Origin: BS150m-G50 sp964517435
GTDB taxonomy: Bacteria > CAIWAD01 > BS150m-G50
DNA: 64,000 bases
Assembly (NCBI GenBank): GCA_964517435.1
Contig: CAZFEC010000001.1
Span: 124,001 to 188,000 of the forward strand
Direction: 5' to 3'
Shown here: positions 7,061 to 15,444 of the stretch, piece by piece
Layout: each line of letters begins with the position of its first letter
Position numbering within the stretch: the stretch's first letter is position 1
Program-made: the position numbers and the translations under genes
The notes under the pieces: generated by a model
Database searches by the model: none
The model's input: only the letters and a program-made list of their open reading frames with translations
Told to the model about the DNA's origin: nothing

Positions 7061-9505
7061 GTGATTACATTCGACGCGGAGAAGGAAACGCTGCGCCTGG
7101 CGGTGCGCGACCTGCTGGCGGGCGAGGATAGCGGCCCCGGCGTCTATCTACCCGGTCGGGGGCAACTGGGCACGCGGGCCCACCTGGCCTGGCAACAGCG
7201 GCGCCGGCAGTCCGATCCCGGTTACCGCGCGGAACTGTTCCTGCGGACCGAGCTGGAGGTGGCGGGAATCGCGGTTATCCTGCAGGGCCGTCTCGACGGC
7301 TTTCAACCGGAACCGCAACCGGTGGTGGAAGAGATCAAGACCACCCTGCTCCCACCCGACCAGCTGCCGGCGATCACACCCGCCGGTCACCCCGACTGGT
7401 TCGAACAGCTGGAGATTTACTGCTGGCTGGCTGCGCGTGAGCTGGCCCTCCCGCAGGTCGGCGGCCGTCTGATTCTGCTACCGGTCACTGTTGAGCAGCA
7501 GTCTGCGGACCAGAGGTCCGTTGCGGGAGAGCGGATCCGTGAGGTACAACCGGATTTGACAGCGTGCGAAACCAGACTGACCAGGCAGCTGGAGGAATTG
7601 ATCCGGCAGCAGCGGGAGCAGGCGCGCCGCTGGCAATCGCGTCGCCGGCGCCGGTTGACCTTTCCCTTTTCGGCACCGCGACCGCAGCAGGAACGTTTGA
7701 TGGAGGCGGTAAGCGACGCCGCCGCCCGCCACGATTCGCTGGTCGTGCAGGCGCCGACCGGCAGCGGCAAGACCGCGGCGATGCTGTATCCCGCACTGCA
7801 GGTGGCATTACGGAAGGATAGGCGACTTTTTGTCGTCACCCCGAAAAACAGCGGCCAGATGAGTTTCGTCGAGCTGGTGCGGTTGATCAACACGGCGACG
7901 GCAACGCCGGTCAGCTGTGTGCGGATCCCGGCGCGGGAGAAGATCTGTCCAGCTGAGCGCTACATCTGTGATGCCGATTACTGTCCATTTCTCCGCGACT
8001 TTCAGGCTGCCAGCCGGCGCGCTCTGAGCCGACTCGGCGGGTTCGACATCGTCGGCGAGGAAGAGCTGCGGCTGACGGCGGAACAGTATCGCGTCTGTCC
8101 CCATGAACTGGCGCTCTCCCTCAGCGAGGAGCGGGATGTCGTCATTGGCGACTACAATCATGTCTTCGCTCCCGCCAGTCAGATTCGCCGTCTCTTCCGG
8201 ACCGGACAGGCGGAGCGGCTGTTCCTGCTGGTGGATGAAGCGCATAACTTCCCAGCCCGGGCCCGCTCCTGGTTCTCGATCGATATCGACAGCCGGGACC
8301 TTGACCGGGTGATCCAGTTGTGCCAGGACCGGGAAGCAGCCGCCGCGGGACAACCGGGACTCTTCGGCGGCGTCGATCCCAATCGTCAGCTGCGTTCGGC
8401 GTTTGAACGTTTCCGGGACCTCTGCCTGGAACAGGACTGTTTCCGCACCGATCGCTGGCGATGGCAGCATACCGTGTCCGCCCGGTTTCAGCGGGACGAA
8501 TGGGAGGAGATCGCGCTGGAGCTGGCGCAGGCGTTCATGGCCTGGCTGTTGTATCACAAAATCAGTGGCAGTCTTCTGGAGAAGGATGCGGTCGCGTCGC
8601 TCTACTACGACCTGCAGTATTTCTGCTACCTGGCCGGTCAGACGGAAGAGGGATTTGAGCACTTCGTGGAGCAACGGCGCAACGGTTTTATTCTGCGCAT
8701 CCTCTGCCTGAAGGTACCTCAGCCGGTGCGGCAGCAACTCACGGAATTCCCCGCGGTGTTTCTCTTCTCCGCCACGCTGCCACCGGCATCAGCTTTTACA
8801 GAGCTTGCCGGTCTGCCGCCCGAGACACCCCGGCTGGACCTGCCGGCGGTTTTTCCGGCGCGGAACCGCCTGGTTATGATACAAACAGCCATTCACACCC
8901 GCCTGCGCCAGCGGGAGGCTTCGCTGCCGGAGTTGAGCGAGCTGGTCGGCCGGGTTTTTGAAACCGGCGGCGTCAATCTGGCGGTCTTTCTACCCTCCTT
9001 CGACTATCTGCAGCAGCTGCGTTCCACGCTCGCACCGCAGCTGCCTCTGCTGGTACAGACACCGGGACAGACTAACCCCGAACGGGCTGCGCTGCTGCAA
9101 TCGCTGCGTCAGCCCGAGGCGCAGCTGCTGCTCGCCGTCAGCGGCGGCTCGCTGGCGGAGGGAGTCGATCTGCCGGGCCGTCTGCTGGAAGGGGTTATCG
9201 TGGTGGGACCCGCGTTACCGGCGGTGTCGGTGGATAATGAACTGATGCGTGCGTATTATGACCGGCGGGAGCAGGATGGTTTCGACTACGCCTATCGCAT
9301 TCCGGGTATGACCCAGGTCGCCCAGGCCGGCGGTCGCCTGATCCGCTCCGAACGGGATCGGGGCTTTCTGATCCTGGTCGGGCCGCGCTTCCTCCAGCCG
9401 GAATACCAGCGGCTGTTGCCGGTCGACATCGTGGAGTCCGCCGTCAGGTGTGATACAAACAGCCAGGTACTCGCGCAGCTCAAGCAACGGGAGTTCAGCA
9501 GATGA
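7061..9505 (+). CDS. PD-(D/E)XK nuclease fused to XPD/DinG-type DNA helicase
   Basis: An 814-residue fusion. Residues 35-125 carry a RecB/Cas4-like nuclease signature in the right order: H41, D79 in GRLDG, E91-I-K93, and Q116-x3-Y120. Residues 200 onward are a superfamily 2 helicase: Walker A APTGSGKT (231-238), DEAH (392-395), FLFSATLP, GVDLPGRLLEGVIV and QAGGRLIRSERDRG. C296, C303, C308 and C346 (in CPHEL) fit the four cysteines of the XPD/DinG 4Fe-4S cluster. Likely a 5'-3' DNA helicase-nuclease in repair or processing of structured DNA; polarity is inferred from the family. The GTG start at 7061 has only a weak ribosome site, so the N-terminus is less certain. Its stop overlaps the next start by four bases. 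Confidence 0.87.
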   Translation: MITFDAEKETLRLAVRDLLAGEDSGPGVYLPGRGQLGTRAHLAWQQRRRQSDPGYRAELFLRTELEVAGIAVILQGRLDGFQPEPQPVVEEIKTTLLPPDQLPAITPAGHPDWFEQLEIYCWLAARELALPQVGGRLILLPVTVEQQSADQRSVAGERIREVQPDLTACETRLTRQLEELIRQQREQARRWQSRRRRRLTFPFSAPRPQQERLMEAVSDAAARHDSLVVQAPTGSGKTAAMLYPALQVALRKDRRLFVVTPKNSGQMSFVELVRLINTATATPVSCVRIPAREKICPAERYICDADYCPFLRDFQAASRRALSRLGGFDIVGEEELRLTAEQYRVCPHELALSLSEERDVVIGDYNHVFAPASQIRRLFRTGQAERLFLLVDEAHNFPARARSWFSIDIDSRDLDRVIQLCQDREAAAAGQPGLFGGVDPNRQLRSAFERFRDLCLEQDCFRTDRWRWQHTVSARFQRDEWEEIALELAQAFMAWLLYHKISGSLLEKDAVASLYYDLQYFCYLAGQTEEGFEHFVEQRRNGFILRILCLKVPQPVRQQLTEFPAVFLFSATLPPASAFTELAGLPPETPRLDLPAVFPARNRLVMIQTAIHTRLRQREASLPELSELVGRVFETGGVNLAVFLPSFDYLQQLRSTLAPQLPLLVQTPGQTNPERAALLQSLRQPEAQLLLAVSGGSLAEGVDLPGRLLEGVIVVGPALPAVSVDNELMRAYYDRREQDGFDYAYRIPGMTQVAQAGGRLIRSERDRGFLILVGPRFLQPEYQRLLPVDIVESAVRCDTNSQVLAQLKQREFSR

Positions 9506-10410
9506 AAGCAGAGGTTAAACTCCTCGGGATCGGACACACCGCGCTGGACCACCTGCTGCGGGTCTCTCCCTACCCCGCCCTGAACAGCAAGGTGGAGGCG
9601 CTGTCCGGCCTGCGGCAGGGAGGCGGCCCGGTGGCGACTGCCTGCGTGACCCTGGCGCGGCTGGGCAACCGGGTGAGCTTCATGACGGTACTCGGAGACG
9701 ATGATATCGCCGCCGTCCTGCTGGCGGAACTGCAGGCGGAGGGCGTGGAGACCGGCTGGGTCATCCAGTCGGCGGAGCTCGCCACGCCGGAAGCCACCAT
9801 TCTGGTTGAGCAACCGTCCGGCAAGCGCACGGTTATCCTCGATCGCAGCGACTGCCGGTCGCTGACGGAGGAGGACCTGACTCCGCTGCCGCTGGAGGAG
9901 ATCGATTTCCTGCTGCTGGACGGACGCGACGGTGAAGCCGCCCTGGCAGCGGCACGACGGGTGCGCAGCGGCGGCGGCAAGGTGATGTGCGACCTCGGCA
10001 GCCTGCGCGAACGCAGCCGGGAGCTGGTGGCCGCCTGCAATTACTGCGTCGTCTCACGCGACTTCATCATTGACTACCTGCCGGATACCGAAGCAATGAC
10101 CGCCGCCCTGGAGTTGACCCGCCAGGGTCCGGAGCTGGCGGTGATCACGCTGGGTGCCGGCGGCGCGGTTTTCGGCTGCGAGGGAGAAAGCGGCTGGATT
10201 CCCCCCTACCCGGTCACGACCGTGGATACCACCGGAGCGGGCGATGTATATCACGGCGCGCTGCTGCACGCGCTCATCCACGCCTATCCCCTGCCGCAGG
10301 CGCTCCGGTTCGCGGCGGTGGTGGCGGGCCTCAAGTGCCGGCAACCGGGTGGACGCAGCGGCATCCCCGACCTGGCGACGGCTATGCAAACACTGGAAAA
10401 GTGGGAATGA
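9502..10410 (+). CDS. PfkB-family carbohydrate kinase
   Basis: A 302-residue ribokinase-type kinase that should transfer phosphate from ATP to a sugar or nucleoside hydroxyl. Seen: the GG-rich N-terminal signature (LRQGGGPVATACVTLARLG, residues 37-55) and the C-terminal anion-hole signature DTTGAGDVYHGA with catalytic D248. The substrate cannot be read from the sequence; ribokinase, fructokinase and adenosine kinase relatives share these motifs. The ATG sits inside ATGA, overlapping the stop of the helicase gene, so the two are translationally coupled; the next gene overlaps in the same manner. Cytoplasmic. Confidence 0.87.
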   Translation: MKAEVKLLGIGHTALDHLLRVSPYPALNSKVEALSGLRQGGGPVATACVTLARLGNRVSFMTVLGDDDIAAVLLAELQAEGVETGWVIQSAELATPEATILVEQPSGKRTVILDRSDCRSLTEEDLTPLPLEEIDFLLLDGRDGEAALAAARRVRSGGGKVMCDLGSLRERSRELVAACNYCVVSRDFIIDYLPDTEAMTAALELTRQGPELAVITLGAGGAVFGCEGESGWIPPYPVTTVDTTGAGDVYHGALLHALIHAYPLPQALRFAAVVAGLKCRQPGGRSGIPDLATAMQTLEKWE

Positions 10411-11363
10411 AATACAGCTATCTTTTCGGTCCGGTACCCTCGCGACGCCTCGGCCTGTCACTCGGCGTCGATCTCGTACCCCACAAAGTCTGTACCCTGA
10501 ACTGCGTCTACTGCGAATGCGGCGGCACGACCAGACTGACTACGACTCGCGCCGAATTCGTCCCGACGGACGCCGTCAAGCGGGAGCTGGAGGACATACT
10601 GGCGACACAGCCGCGCCTGGATGCCGTAACCTTCTCCGGCGCCGGCGAACCGACGCTCCACTCCGGGCTGGGCGAGCTGATCGGTTTTATCCGCGACCGT
10701 TTTCCCACCTACCCCGTCGTGGTGCTGACAAATGGAACACTGCTGGGCGACCCGCAGGTCCGGCGGGAGCTTTGCCGGGCGCAGATCGTGATACCCTCAC
10801 TCGACGCCGTCACGCCGGAAACGCTGGAGCGGCTCAACCGCCCGGCGACCGGTATCACTGCGGCCGGGCATCTGGAGGGGCTGCGCGCCTTCCAGGCGGA
10901 GTTCGAGGGAGAATTCTGGCTGGAGTGCTTTATCGTGCCCGGTTTGAACGATGGTGAAGAGGAGCTGGAACGGTTGAGCCTGGCGATCCGGGAACTGGCG
11001 CCTCAACGTGTGCAGATCAATACGCTGGACCGCCCCGGTACCGAAAGCTGGGTGAAGGCGGCCACTCCCGAGCGGCTGCGCCGGATTGCATCCCGGCTGA
11101 GTGCTGAGCTTATCGCGGCACCCACCGGTTGCGGGCCGAAGGAGGAACAACCGGACACCGCTGCAGCGAATACCGGTCTGCGCCTGCGGGCAATCGAATT
11201 GCTGCGTCGCAGGCCCTGTACGGCCGCGGATCTCGCCGCCGCCCTGGGGGCGGATTCACTGCAGGTCGACCAACTGCTGACGGATCTCGCAGCCAGCGGC
11301 AACCTGAAACGCGAAGAACAGCAGCGGGGGGTGTTTTACCGCTGGCGCGCCCCGGAGAAATGA
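10407..11363 (+). CDS. Radical SAM protein with C-terminal winged-helix-like segment
   Basis: 318 residues. C29-x3-C33-x2-C36 (in VCTLNCVYC) binds the 4Fe-4S cluster; FSGAGEPTLH supplies the GE(P) motif for S-adenosylmethionine, and LTNGTLL and the INTLDRPGTE stretch fit the radical SAM barrel. The start PVPSRRLGLSLGVD is typical of the YgeQ-like subgroup annotated Fe-S oxidoreductase. From about residue 255, AIELLRRRPCTAADLAAAL plus the following helix and GVFYRW wing look like a winged helix, hinting at nucleic-acid binding. Last gene of the operon; start coupled to the kinase stop by ATGA. Reaction unknown. Confidence 0.85.
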   Translation: MKYSYLFGPVPSRRLGLSLGVDLVPHKVCTLNCVYCECGGTTRLTTTRAEFVPTDAVKRELEDILATQPRLDAVTFSGAGEPTLHSGLGELIGFIRDRFPTYPVVVLTNGTLLGDPQVRRELCRAQIVIPSLDAVTPETLERLNRPATGITAAGHLEGLRAFQAEFEGEFWLECFIVPGLNDGEEELERLSLAIRELAPQRVQINTLDRPGTESWVKAATPERLRRIASRLSAELIAAPTGCGPKEEQPDTAAANTGLRLRAIELLRRRPCTAADLAAALGADSLQVDQLLTDLAASGNLKREEQQRGVFYRWRAPEK

Positions 11364-11412
11364 GCGTACCCGCGACCGCTGCGATTTACCCCTGGTTGTC
11401 TGACCGAGAGAG

Positions 11413-11449
11413 AAAACCCCGCCGACGCGAACCGGCGAGGTTTGGTTTA
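11413..11449. terminator. Bidirectional terminator between convergent genes
   Basis: AAACCCCGCCG (11413-11423) pairs with CGGCGAGGTTT (11433-11443), followed on the plus strand by GGTTT and on the minus strand by GGTTTTCTCTCT. It can end both the TPR-helicase-radical SAM operon and the gap-pgk operon. Confidence 0.65.
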
Positions 11450-11466
11450 TCCGTAGCGAATGGGTA

Positions 11467-12660
11467 CTACCAGGGGCGCTTCAGGGCCTCCACCCCGGGC
11501 AGCTCCTTACCTTCCAGGAATTCGAGGGAAGCCCCCCCACCGGTGGAAATGTGCGTGATACCATCCGCCCGGCCGCTCTGACGCACGGCCGCCGCGGAAT
11601 CGCCGCCGCCGACGATGCTGGTACCGCCGTGTTCCGTCATCGTGACCGCCGCATCGACAATGGCCAGTGTGCCTTTGGCGAACTGCGGACGCTCAAAGAT
11701 CCCCATCGGTCCGTTCCAGAGCAGCAGACCGGACCCGCTTATAATCTCGCTGAAGCGCGCGACGGTTTCCGGTCCGATATCCACTCCCAGCTTACCGGCC
11801 GGGATCTCGGTTACGGGACGCACTTCCGTGATCTCATCATCGAGCGACCCGGTCAACAGCGTATCCACCGGCAGGTGCAACTTGACCTGCCTGCGTTCCG
11901 CCTCCGCGAGGATTTCGCGGGCCATTTCCACCCGGTCCTCCTCCAGAATGGAGTCGCCGATCTCCAGGCCGGTCGCTTTTAGAAACGTATACATCATTCC
12001 GCCACCGATGAGGATGTTATCCACCCGGTCGAACAGGTTTTGTATTACATCGATCTTACCTGAAATCTTGGCACCGCCCAGAACGGCGGTGAAGGGACGC
12101 TTGGGATCCTGCAGCGCCTGTCCCAGGAAATGCAGCTCCTTCTCCATCAGGAAACCAGCGGCGACCACCGGCATCAGCTGGGGCAGCCCGTGAGTGGAAG
12201 CATGCGCCCGGTGTGCGCTGCCGAAAGCGTCGTCGACATAAACATCCCCCAGCCGGGCCAGCGCGGCAGCGAAATCGGGATCGTTCTGTTTCTCCCCCGG
12301 ATAAAACCGCAGGTTTTCCAGCAGCAGTATGTCTCCCTCGCCCAGGTTCTCCACCGCCTGTTCAACCTCCGGACCGATACAATCGGACACAAAGCCGACC
12401 GGCGCTTCCAGCAGCGAACTCAATTCCGCCTGTACCGGTTTGAGTGAATACTGCGGGTCCGGCTCGCCGGCGGGGCGACCCAGATGTGAGAGGAGAATAA
12501 TCCTGGCTCTGGCGCCGCGCAGGTAGTTGATCGTACTCAGCGCCGCGCGCAGGCGCAGGTTGTCCGTCACCTTGCCTGCTTCGAGCGGCACATTAAAATC
12601 TACGCGCACCAGAATCCGTTTTCCCTCGACGCAGATATCCTTGACGCCGGCGAAGTTCAT
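11467..12660 (-). CDS. pgk: Phosphoglycerate kinase
   Basis: 397 residues, normal bacterial length. Interconverts 1,3-bisphosphoglycerate plus ADP and 3-phosphoglycerate plus ATP in glycolysis and gluconeogenesis, in the cytoplasm. Seen: VRVDFNVP near residue 18, LLSHLGRP, LLENLRFYPGE, FTAVLGGAKISGKI, LWNGPMGIFE and the C-terminal GGGDSAAAV and HISTGGGASLEFLEGKELPG, which carry the nucleotide-binding loop. The ATG at 12660 overlaps the gap stop by four bases, so the two are translated as a coupled pair. No oddities. Confidence 0.97.
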   Translation of the reverse strand: MNFAGVKDICVEGKRILVRVDFNVPLEAGKVTDNLRLRAALSTINYLRGARARIILLSHLGRPAGEPDPQYSLKPVQAELSSLLEAPVGFVSDCIGPEVEQAVENLGEGDILLLENLRFYPGEKQNDPDFAAALARLGDVYVDDAFGSAHRAHASTHGLPQLMPVVAAGFLMEKELHFLGQALQDPKRPFTAVLGGAKISGKIDVIQNLFDRVDNILIGGGMMYTFLKATGLEIGDSILEEDRVEMAREILAEAERRQVKLHLPVDTLLTGSLDDEITEVRPVTEIPAGKLGVDIGPETVARFSEIISGSGLLLWNGPMGIFERPQFAKGTLAIVDAAVTMTEHGGTSIVGGGDSAAAVRQSGRADGITHISTGGGASLEFLEGKELPGVEALKRPW

Positions 12661-13661
12661 GCCTGGGCCACCATCTTCACGGCCAGGTCGACGACGCGGC
12701 AGGAATAGCCGTACTCGTTGTCGTACCAGGTGATCACCTTGAACAAGTTGTCGCCCATCTGCATGGTGGCGGTAGCGTCGAAGATCGATGAGTGCGGATT
12801 GCCGATGATATCGGTGGAAACGATCGGATCCTCAGTGTACTCCAGGATGCCCTTCAGTTCACCCTCGGCATACTTCTTCATCGCGGCATTGATCCCGGCG
12901 GGGGTAGTCTCCTGCTCAAGCTCGACCACCAGATCCACCAGCGATCCATTGGGCACCGGTACCCGCAGCGCCATGCCGTCCAGCTTGCCGTTGAGATCGG
13001 GCATGATCTTGCCGACAGCGGCCGCCGCACCGGTGGTGGTGGGGATGATGTTTTGAGCTGCGGTACGTGCCCGTCTCAGGTCGGAATGAGGCATGTCGAG
13101 CACATTCTGGTCATTGGTGTAACCGTGCACCGTGGACATCAGGCCACGGCGGATGCCGAACACCTCGTGCAGCACTTTGGCGGCGGGCGCCAGGCAGTTG
13201 GTCGTGCAGGAAGCGTTGGAAACCATAGCGTGTTCCGGTTTCAGGTCAGCGTCGTTGACTCCCACTACCACCATCGCATCCAGTGGTTCCTTGGGGGGAA
13301 CGGTGAGGATGACTTTCTTGACGGCACCGCGGAGATGCTGCTGCACCTGCTCCCGCTTACGAAAGGCACCGGTGGCTTCAATTACCAGCTCGACACCTGC
13401 GTCCTCCCAGGGGATGTCGGCCGGATTGCGCTCGGCGGTGATCCGGATCGAACGGCCGTTGACGATGATGCTGTCATCGGTATGACCCACCTCACCCGGG
13501 AAGCGGCCGTGCGTGGAATCGTATTTCAAGAGATGCGCCAGGGTTTTGGCATCGGTCAGATCGTTGATCACGACCACTTCGAGGTTACCCAGTTCCAGAC
13601 CGCGGCGCAGAACCAACCGGCCGATGCGCCCAAAGCCATTGATACCTACAGGAATTGCCAT
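12657..13661 (-). CDS. gap: Type I glyceraldehyde-3-phosphate dehydrogenase
   Basis: 334 residues, full length. Oxidises glyceraldehyde-3-phosphate with phosphate and NAD to 1,3-bisphosphoglycerate, the substrate of the next gene. N-terminal GINGFGRIGR is the Rossmann loop; catalytic C152 lies in SNASCTTNC; the C-terminal ITWYDNEYGYS is present. D34 after the second beta strand favours NAD over NADP (known for the family). First gene of gap-pgk. Upstream, GGAG lies shortly before the ATG, and TTATATT (13741-13747, minus strand) may be part of a promoter, but I could not assign a -35. Confidence 0.97.
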   Translation of the reverse strand: MAIPVGINGFGRIGRLVLRRGLELGNLEVVVINDLTDAKTLAHLLKYDSTHGRFPGEVGHTDDSIIVNGRSIRITAERNPADIPWEDAGVELVIEATGAFRKREQVQQHLRGAVKKVILTVPPKEPLDAMVVVGVNDADLKPEHAMVSNASCTTNCLAPAAKVLHEVFGIRRGLMSTVHGYTNDQNVLDMPHSDLRRARTAAQNIIPTTTGAAAAVGKIMPDLNGKLDGMALRVPVPNGSLVDLVVELEQETTPAGINAAMKKYAEGELKGILEYTEDPIVSTDIIGNPHSSIFDATATMQMGDNLFKVITWYDNEYGYSCRVVDLAVKMVAQA

Positions 13662-13958
13662 TATGTCACTCCAGCTCTTTTTGGTATTCGGAAATCAACA
13701 CTCAAGGTGCGGGAAAAGATCCGTTCCCTTCCGTGGCACAATATAAGGTCTCTTGGGAATTTCCAAAGCTTTTAGCGGAAGCCGCTTAGAGCGAGAACAG
13801 CGGGTGTGAGCTGCGTTGTTTACCCGTCCGCAAAGAGATGCAAACCAACGCGATCAAGTCATCTTGAAAACTTTACAGATGGCAACCGCAGTTGATGCAA
13901 AACGCGGTTTCAGCGGCAATGGTTGAGGGATATTGGGGAATATTCTTGTGCTTTCCGA
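13662..13958. other. Intergenic region between gap and the orphan RNA
   Basis: About 300 bases upstream of gap without a gene. It should hold the gap-pgk promoter on the minus strand; AGCGG/CCGCT (13774-13778 and 13782-13786) forms a small hairpin there. I see nothing else in it. Confidence 0.4.
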
Positions 13959-13975
13959 TTGGCATGATAGTTGCT
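13959..13975 (+). promoter_or_regulatory. Sigma-54 (RpoN)-type promoter
   Basis: TTGGCATGATAGTTGCT: TGGCA and TTGC in the -24/-12 arrangement with exactly five bases between TGGCAT and TTGC, one mismatch from the TGGCAC-N5-TTGC consensus. Transcription would begin near 13986. No open frame follows before the terminator at 14102. Confidence 0.62.
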
Positions 13976-13985
13976 CTTTAGATGG

Positions 13986-14125
13986 TACATCTGTACATGC
14001 TTGCATGGGAATGCTGCGTGTATGTTGTGGGAGCCGTAAGTCTGCATAGTACTGGAACCACTATGTCAGCAGGTTTCCTGTGAGCACCCTATTCTGAGCT
14101 GGCCCGGCGCAAGCCGGGCTTTTTT
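13986..14125 (+). ncRNA. Putative orphan small RNA driven by sigma-54
   Basis: About 140 bases between the sigma-54-type promoter and a strong terminator, with no reading frame of note. It can form CATAGT/ACTATG (14045-14050 and 14060-14065), CAGG/CCTG (14070-14073 and 14077-14080) and a GTAC-based stem near 13990. It does not show the core motifs of tmRNA, RNase P, SRP or 6S RNA that I could recognise. The boundaries are inferred from the promoter and terminator only. Confidence 0.5.
14102..14125 (+). terminator. Rho-independent terminator of the orphan RNA
   Basis: GCCCGGC (14102-14108), loop GCAA, GCCGGGC (14113-14119) and six T. The stem is perfect and the loop is a stable GNRA tetraloop. 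The minus strand has no T-run after the stem, so it serves plus-strand transcription, where there is no coding gene upstream. Confidence 0.88.
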
Positions 14126-14139
14126 ATATCCACGTGTGT

Positions 14140-15444
14140 TTACGGATCTGACCGCGATGCGTCACCGCTGGTGAGGGTTGCCAATGATGCAGGTGACGCC
14201 GGCGCCGACGGCAGAAGCATCTGACTGCAGCCCAACAGGCTGTCGGTCCGGGCGACGGCGGCGGCCAGCCGGGTCAGCACCTCACCCGCCAGAGGTTCCA
14301 GGCCGGGATTGGGTATCCGGAGCGGATCGATCGCCTTGCCGTCAACCAGGAAGGTATAATGCAGGTGGGGACCGGTGGTCAGTCCGGTAGTGCCGACGTA
14401 ACCGATCAGCTGGTTCTGCTTGACACGCTGCCCTTCCCGCAGACCGGGGGCGTAGCCGGAGAGGTGTCCGTAAAGAGTCGCGTAGCGGCGGTTGGCATGC
14501 TGGATTTTGACATACCGCCCCATTCCCCGCCGCTGAAAAGCGAGCTTGACGACGCGACCGTTCCCCGACGCGACCACCGGCGTGCCGTAGGCGGCGGAAA
14601 AATCCACGCCGTTATGCGGGCGCACCTTTCTCAGGATCGGATGAAAGCGGCCGCGGCTGAAATGGGAGGAGATGCGCCGGTAATTGAGCGGTGACTTCAG
14701 GAAGGTCTTGGCGAACGGTTCCCCAGCGCTGGTAAAGTATCCCGCCCGGTCCGGTTCCGGTTCGAACCGCCAGGCAGTGAAGGTTGTGTCGGCTTGACTA
14801 TAGGTCGCCCAGCGCAACGGGCCGTACAATTGAAGGCGCCATTCGCCACCGGATTTCAGGAAGCGTTTTTCCAGCAGCAGCGACCAGCGGTCACCGTTGC
14901 GACAATCGACGAAGAAATCGACATCCCATTGGAAGATATCGGTGTAGGAAATGACCGCCTCCAGCGGGACGCCGGCCGCCACCATCGATTCGTAGAGGTT
15001 GCCCCGGAGTTCCCCCTCGTAGAGCCACCATTCCGATCGACCGGGTAGAGCCAGCGTCGCCGCCCGCAATCCTTCCGCCGCGGGTGTTATCACCAGCAGC
15101 GATTCCGGCCGGTAGTGAAAGAGCAGCGAATCCAGCCCGCCACCTTCCCGCAGGCGGTAGGCGTAGCGCAGACCGGGCCGCAGGCGCCGTGCCGGCAGGT
15201 AACCGTTGAGCAGGCGGATGGCATCCCGCCGCTGCTCAACCTGCAGTTCCGCCAGCATCAGGCTGTAGGCATCTCCCTCGCTCACCTCGCGGTAGAACAG
15301 TGGGGGCGGCGGTGGGGGTGACGCGGTCAGCGCCTGCACCTCAACCGGTGTCGAGACCTCCTGCTGTTCACCCGCCAGGCATCCAGCCAGCAGCAACGGC
15401 AGCCAGACCAGCAACGACAGAACCGGGCGCCGGGACTCACTCAT
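14140..15444 (-). CDS. M23-family peptidase lipoprotein (LytM-like)
   Basis: 434 residues. Lipoprotein signal: hydrophobic run ending LLLAGC with C22 as the lipidation site. The C-terminal half has the M23/LytM fold: HNGVDFSAAYGTPV (zinc H and D), GRYVKIQHANRRYATLYGHL, and GPHLHYTF with the third zinc histidine, all present, so it should be an active peptidoglycan endopeptidase at the outer membrane or periplasm. The middle resembles the N-terminal module of YebA/MepM-like proteins. I place the start at 15444 because it begins the lipoprotein signal; the upstream frame runs through the preceding glycosyltransferase. It overlaps that gene by 8 bases and ends the operon. Confidence 0.88.
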   Translation of the reverse strand: MSESRRPVLSLLVWLPLLLAGCLAGEQQEVSTPVEVQALTASPPPPPPLFYREVSEGDAYSLMLAELQVEQRRDAIRLLNGYLPARRLRPGLRYAYRLREGGGLDSLLFHYRPESLLVITPAAEGLRAATLALPGRSEWWLYEGELRGNLYESMVAAGVPLEAVISYTDIFQWDVDFFVDCRNGDRWSLLLEKRFLKSGGEWRLQLYGPLRWATYSQADTTFTAWRFEPEPDRAGYFTSAGEPFAKTFLKSPLNYRRISSHFSRGRFHPILRKVRPHNGVDFSAAYGTPVVASGNGRVVKLAFQRRGMGRYVKIQHANRRYATLYGHLSGYAPGLREGQRVKQNQLIGYVGTTGLTTGPHLHYTFLVDGKAIDPLRIPNPGLEPLAGEVLTRLAAAVARTDSLLGCSQMLLPSAPASPASLATLTSGDASRSDP

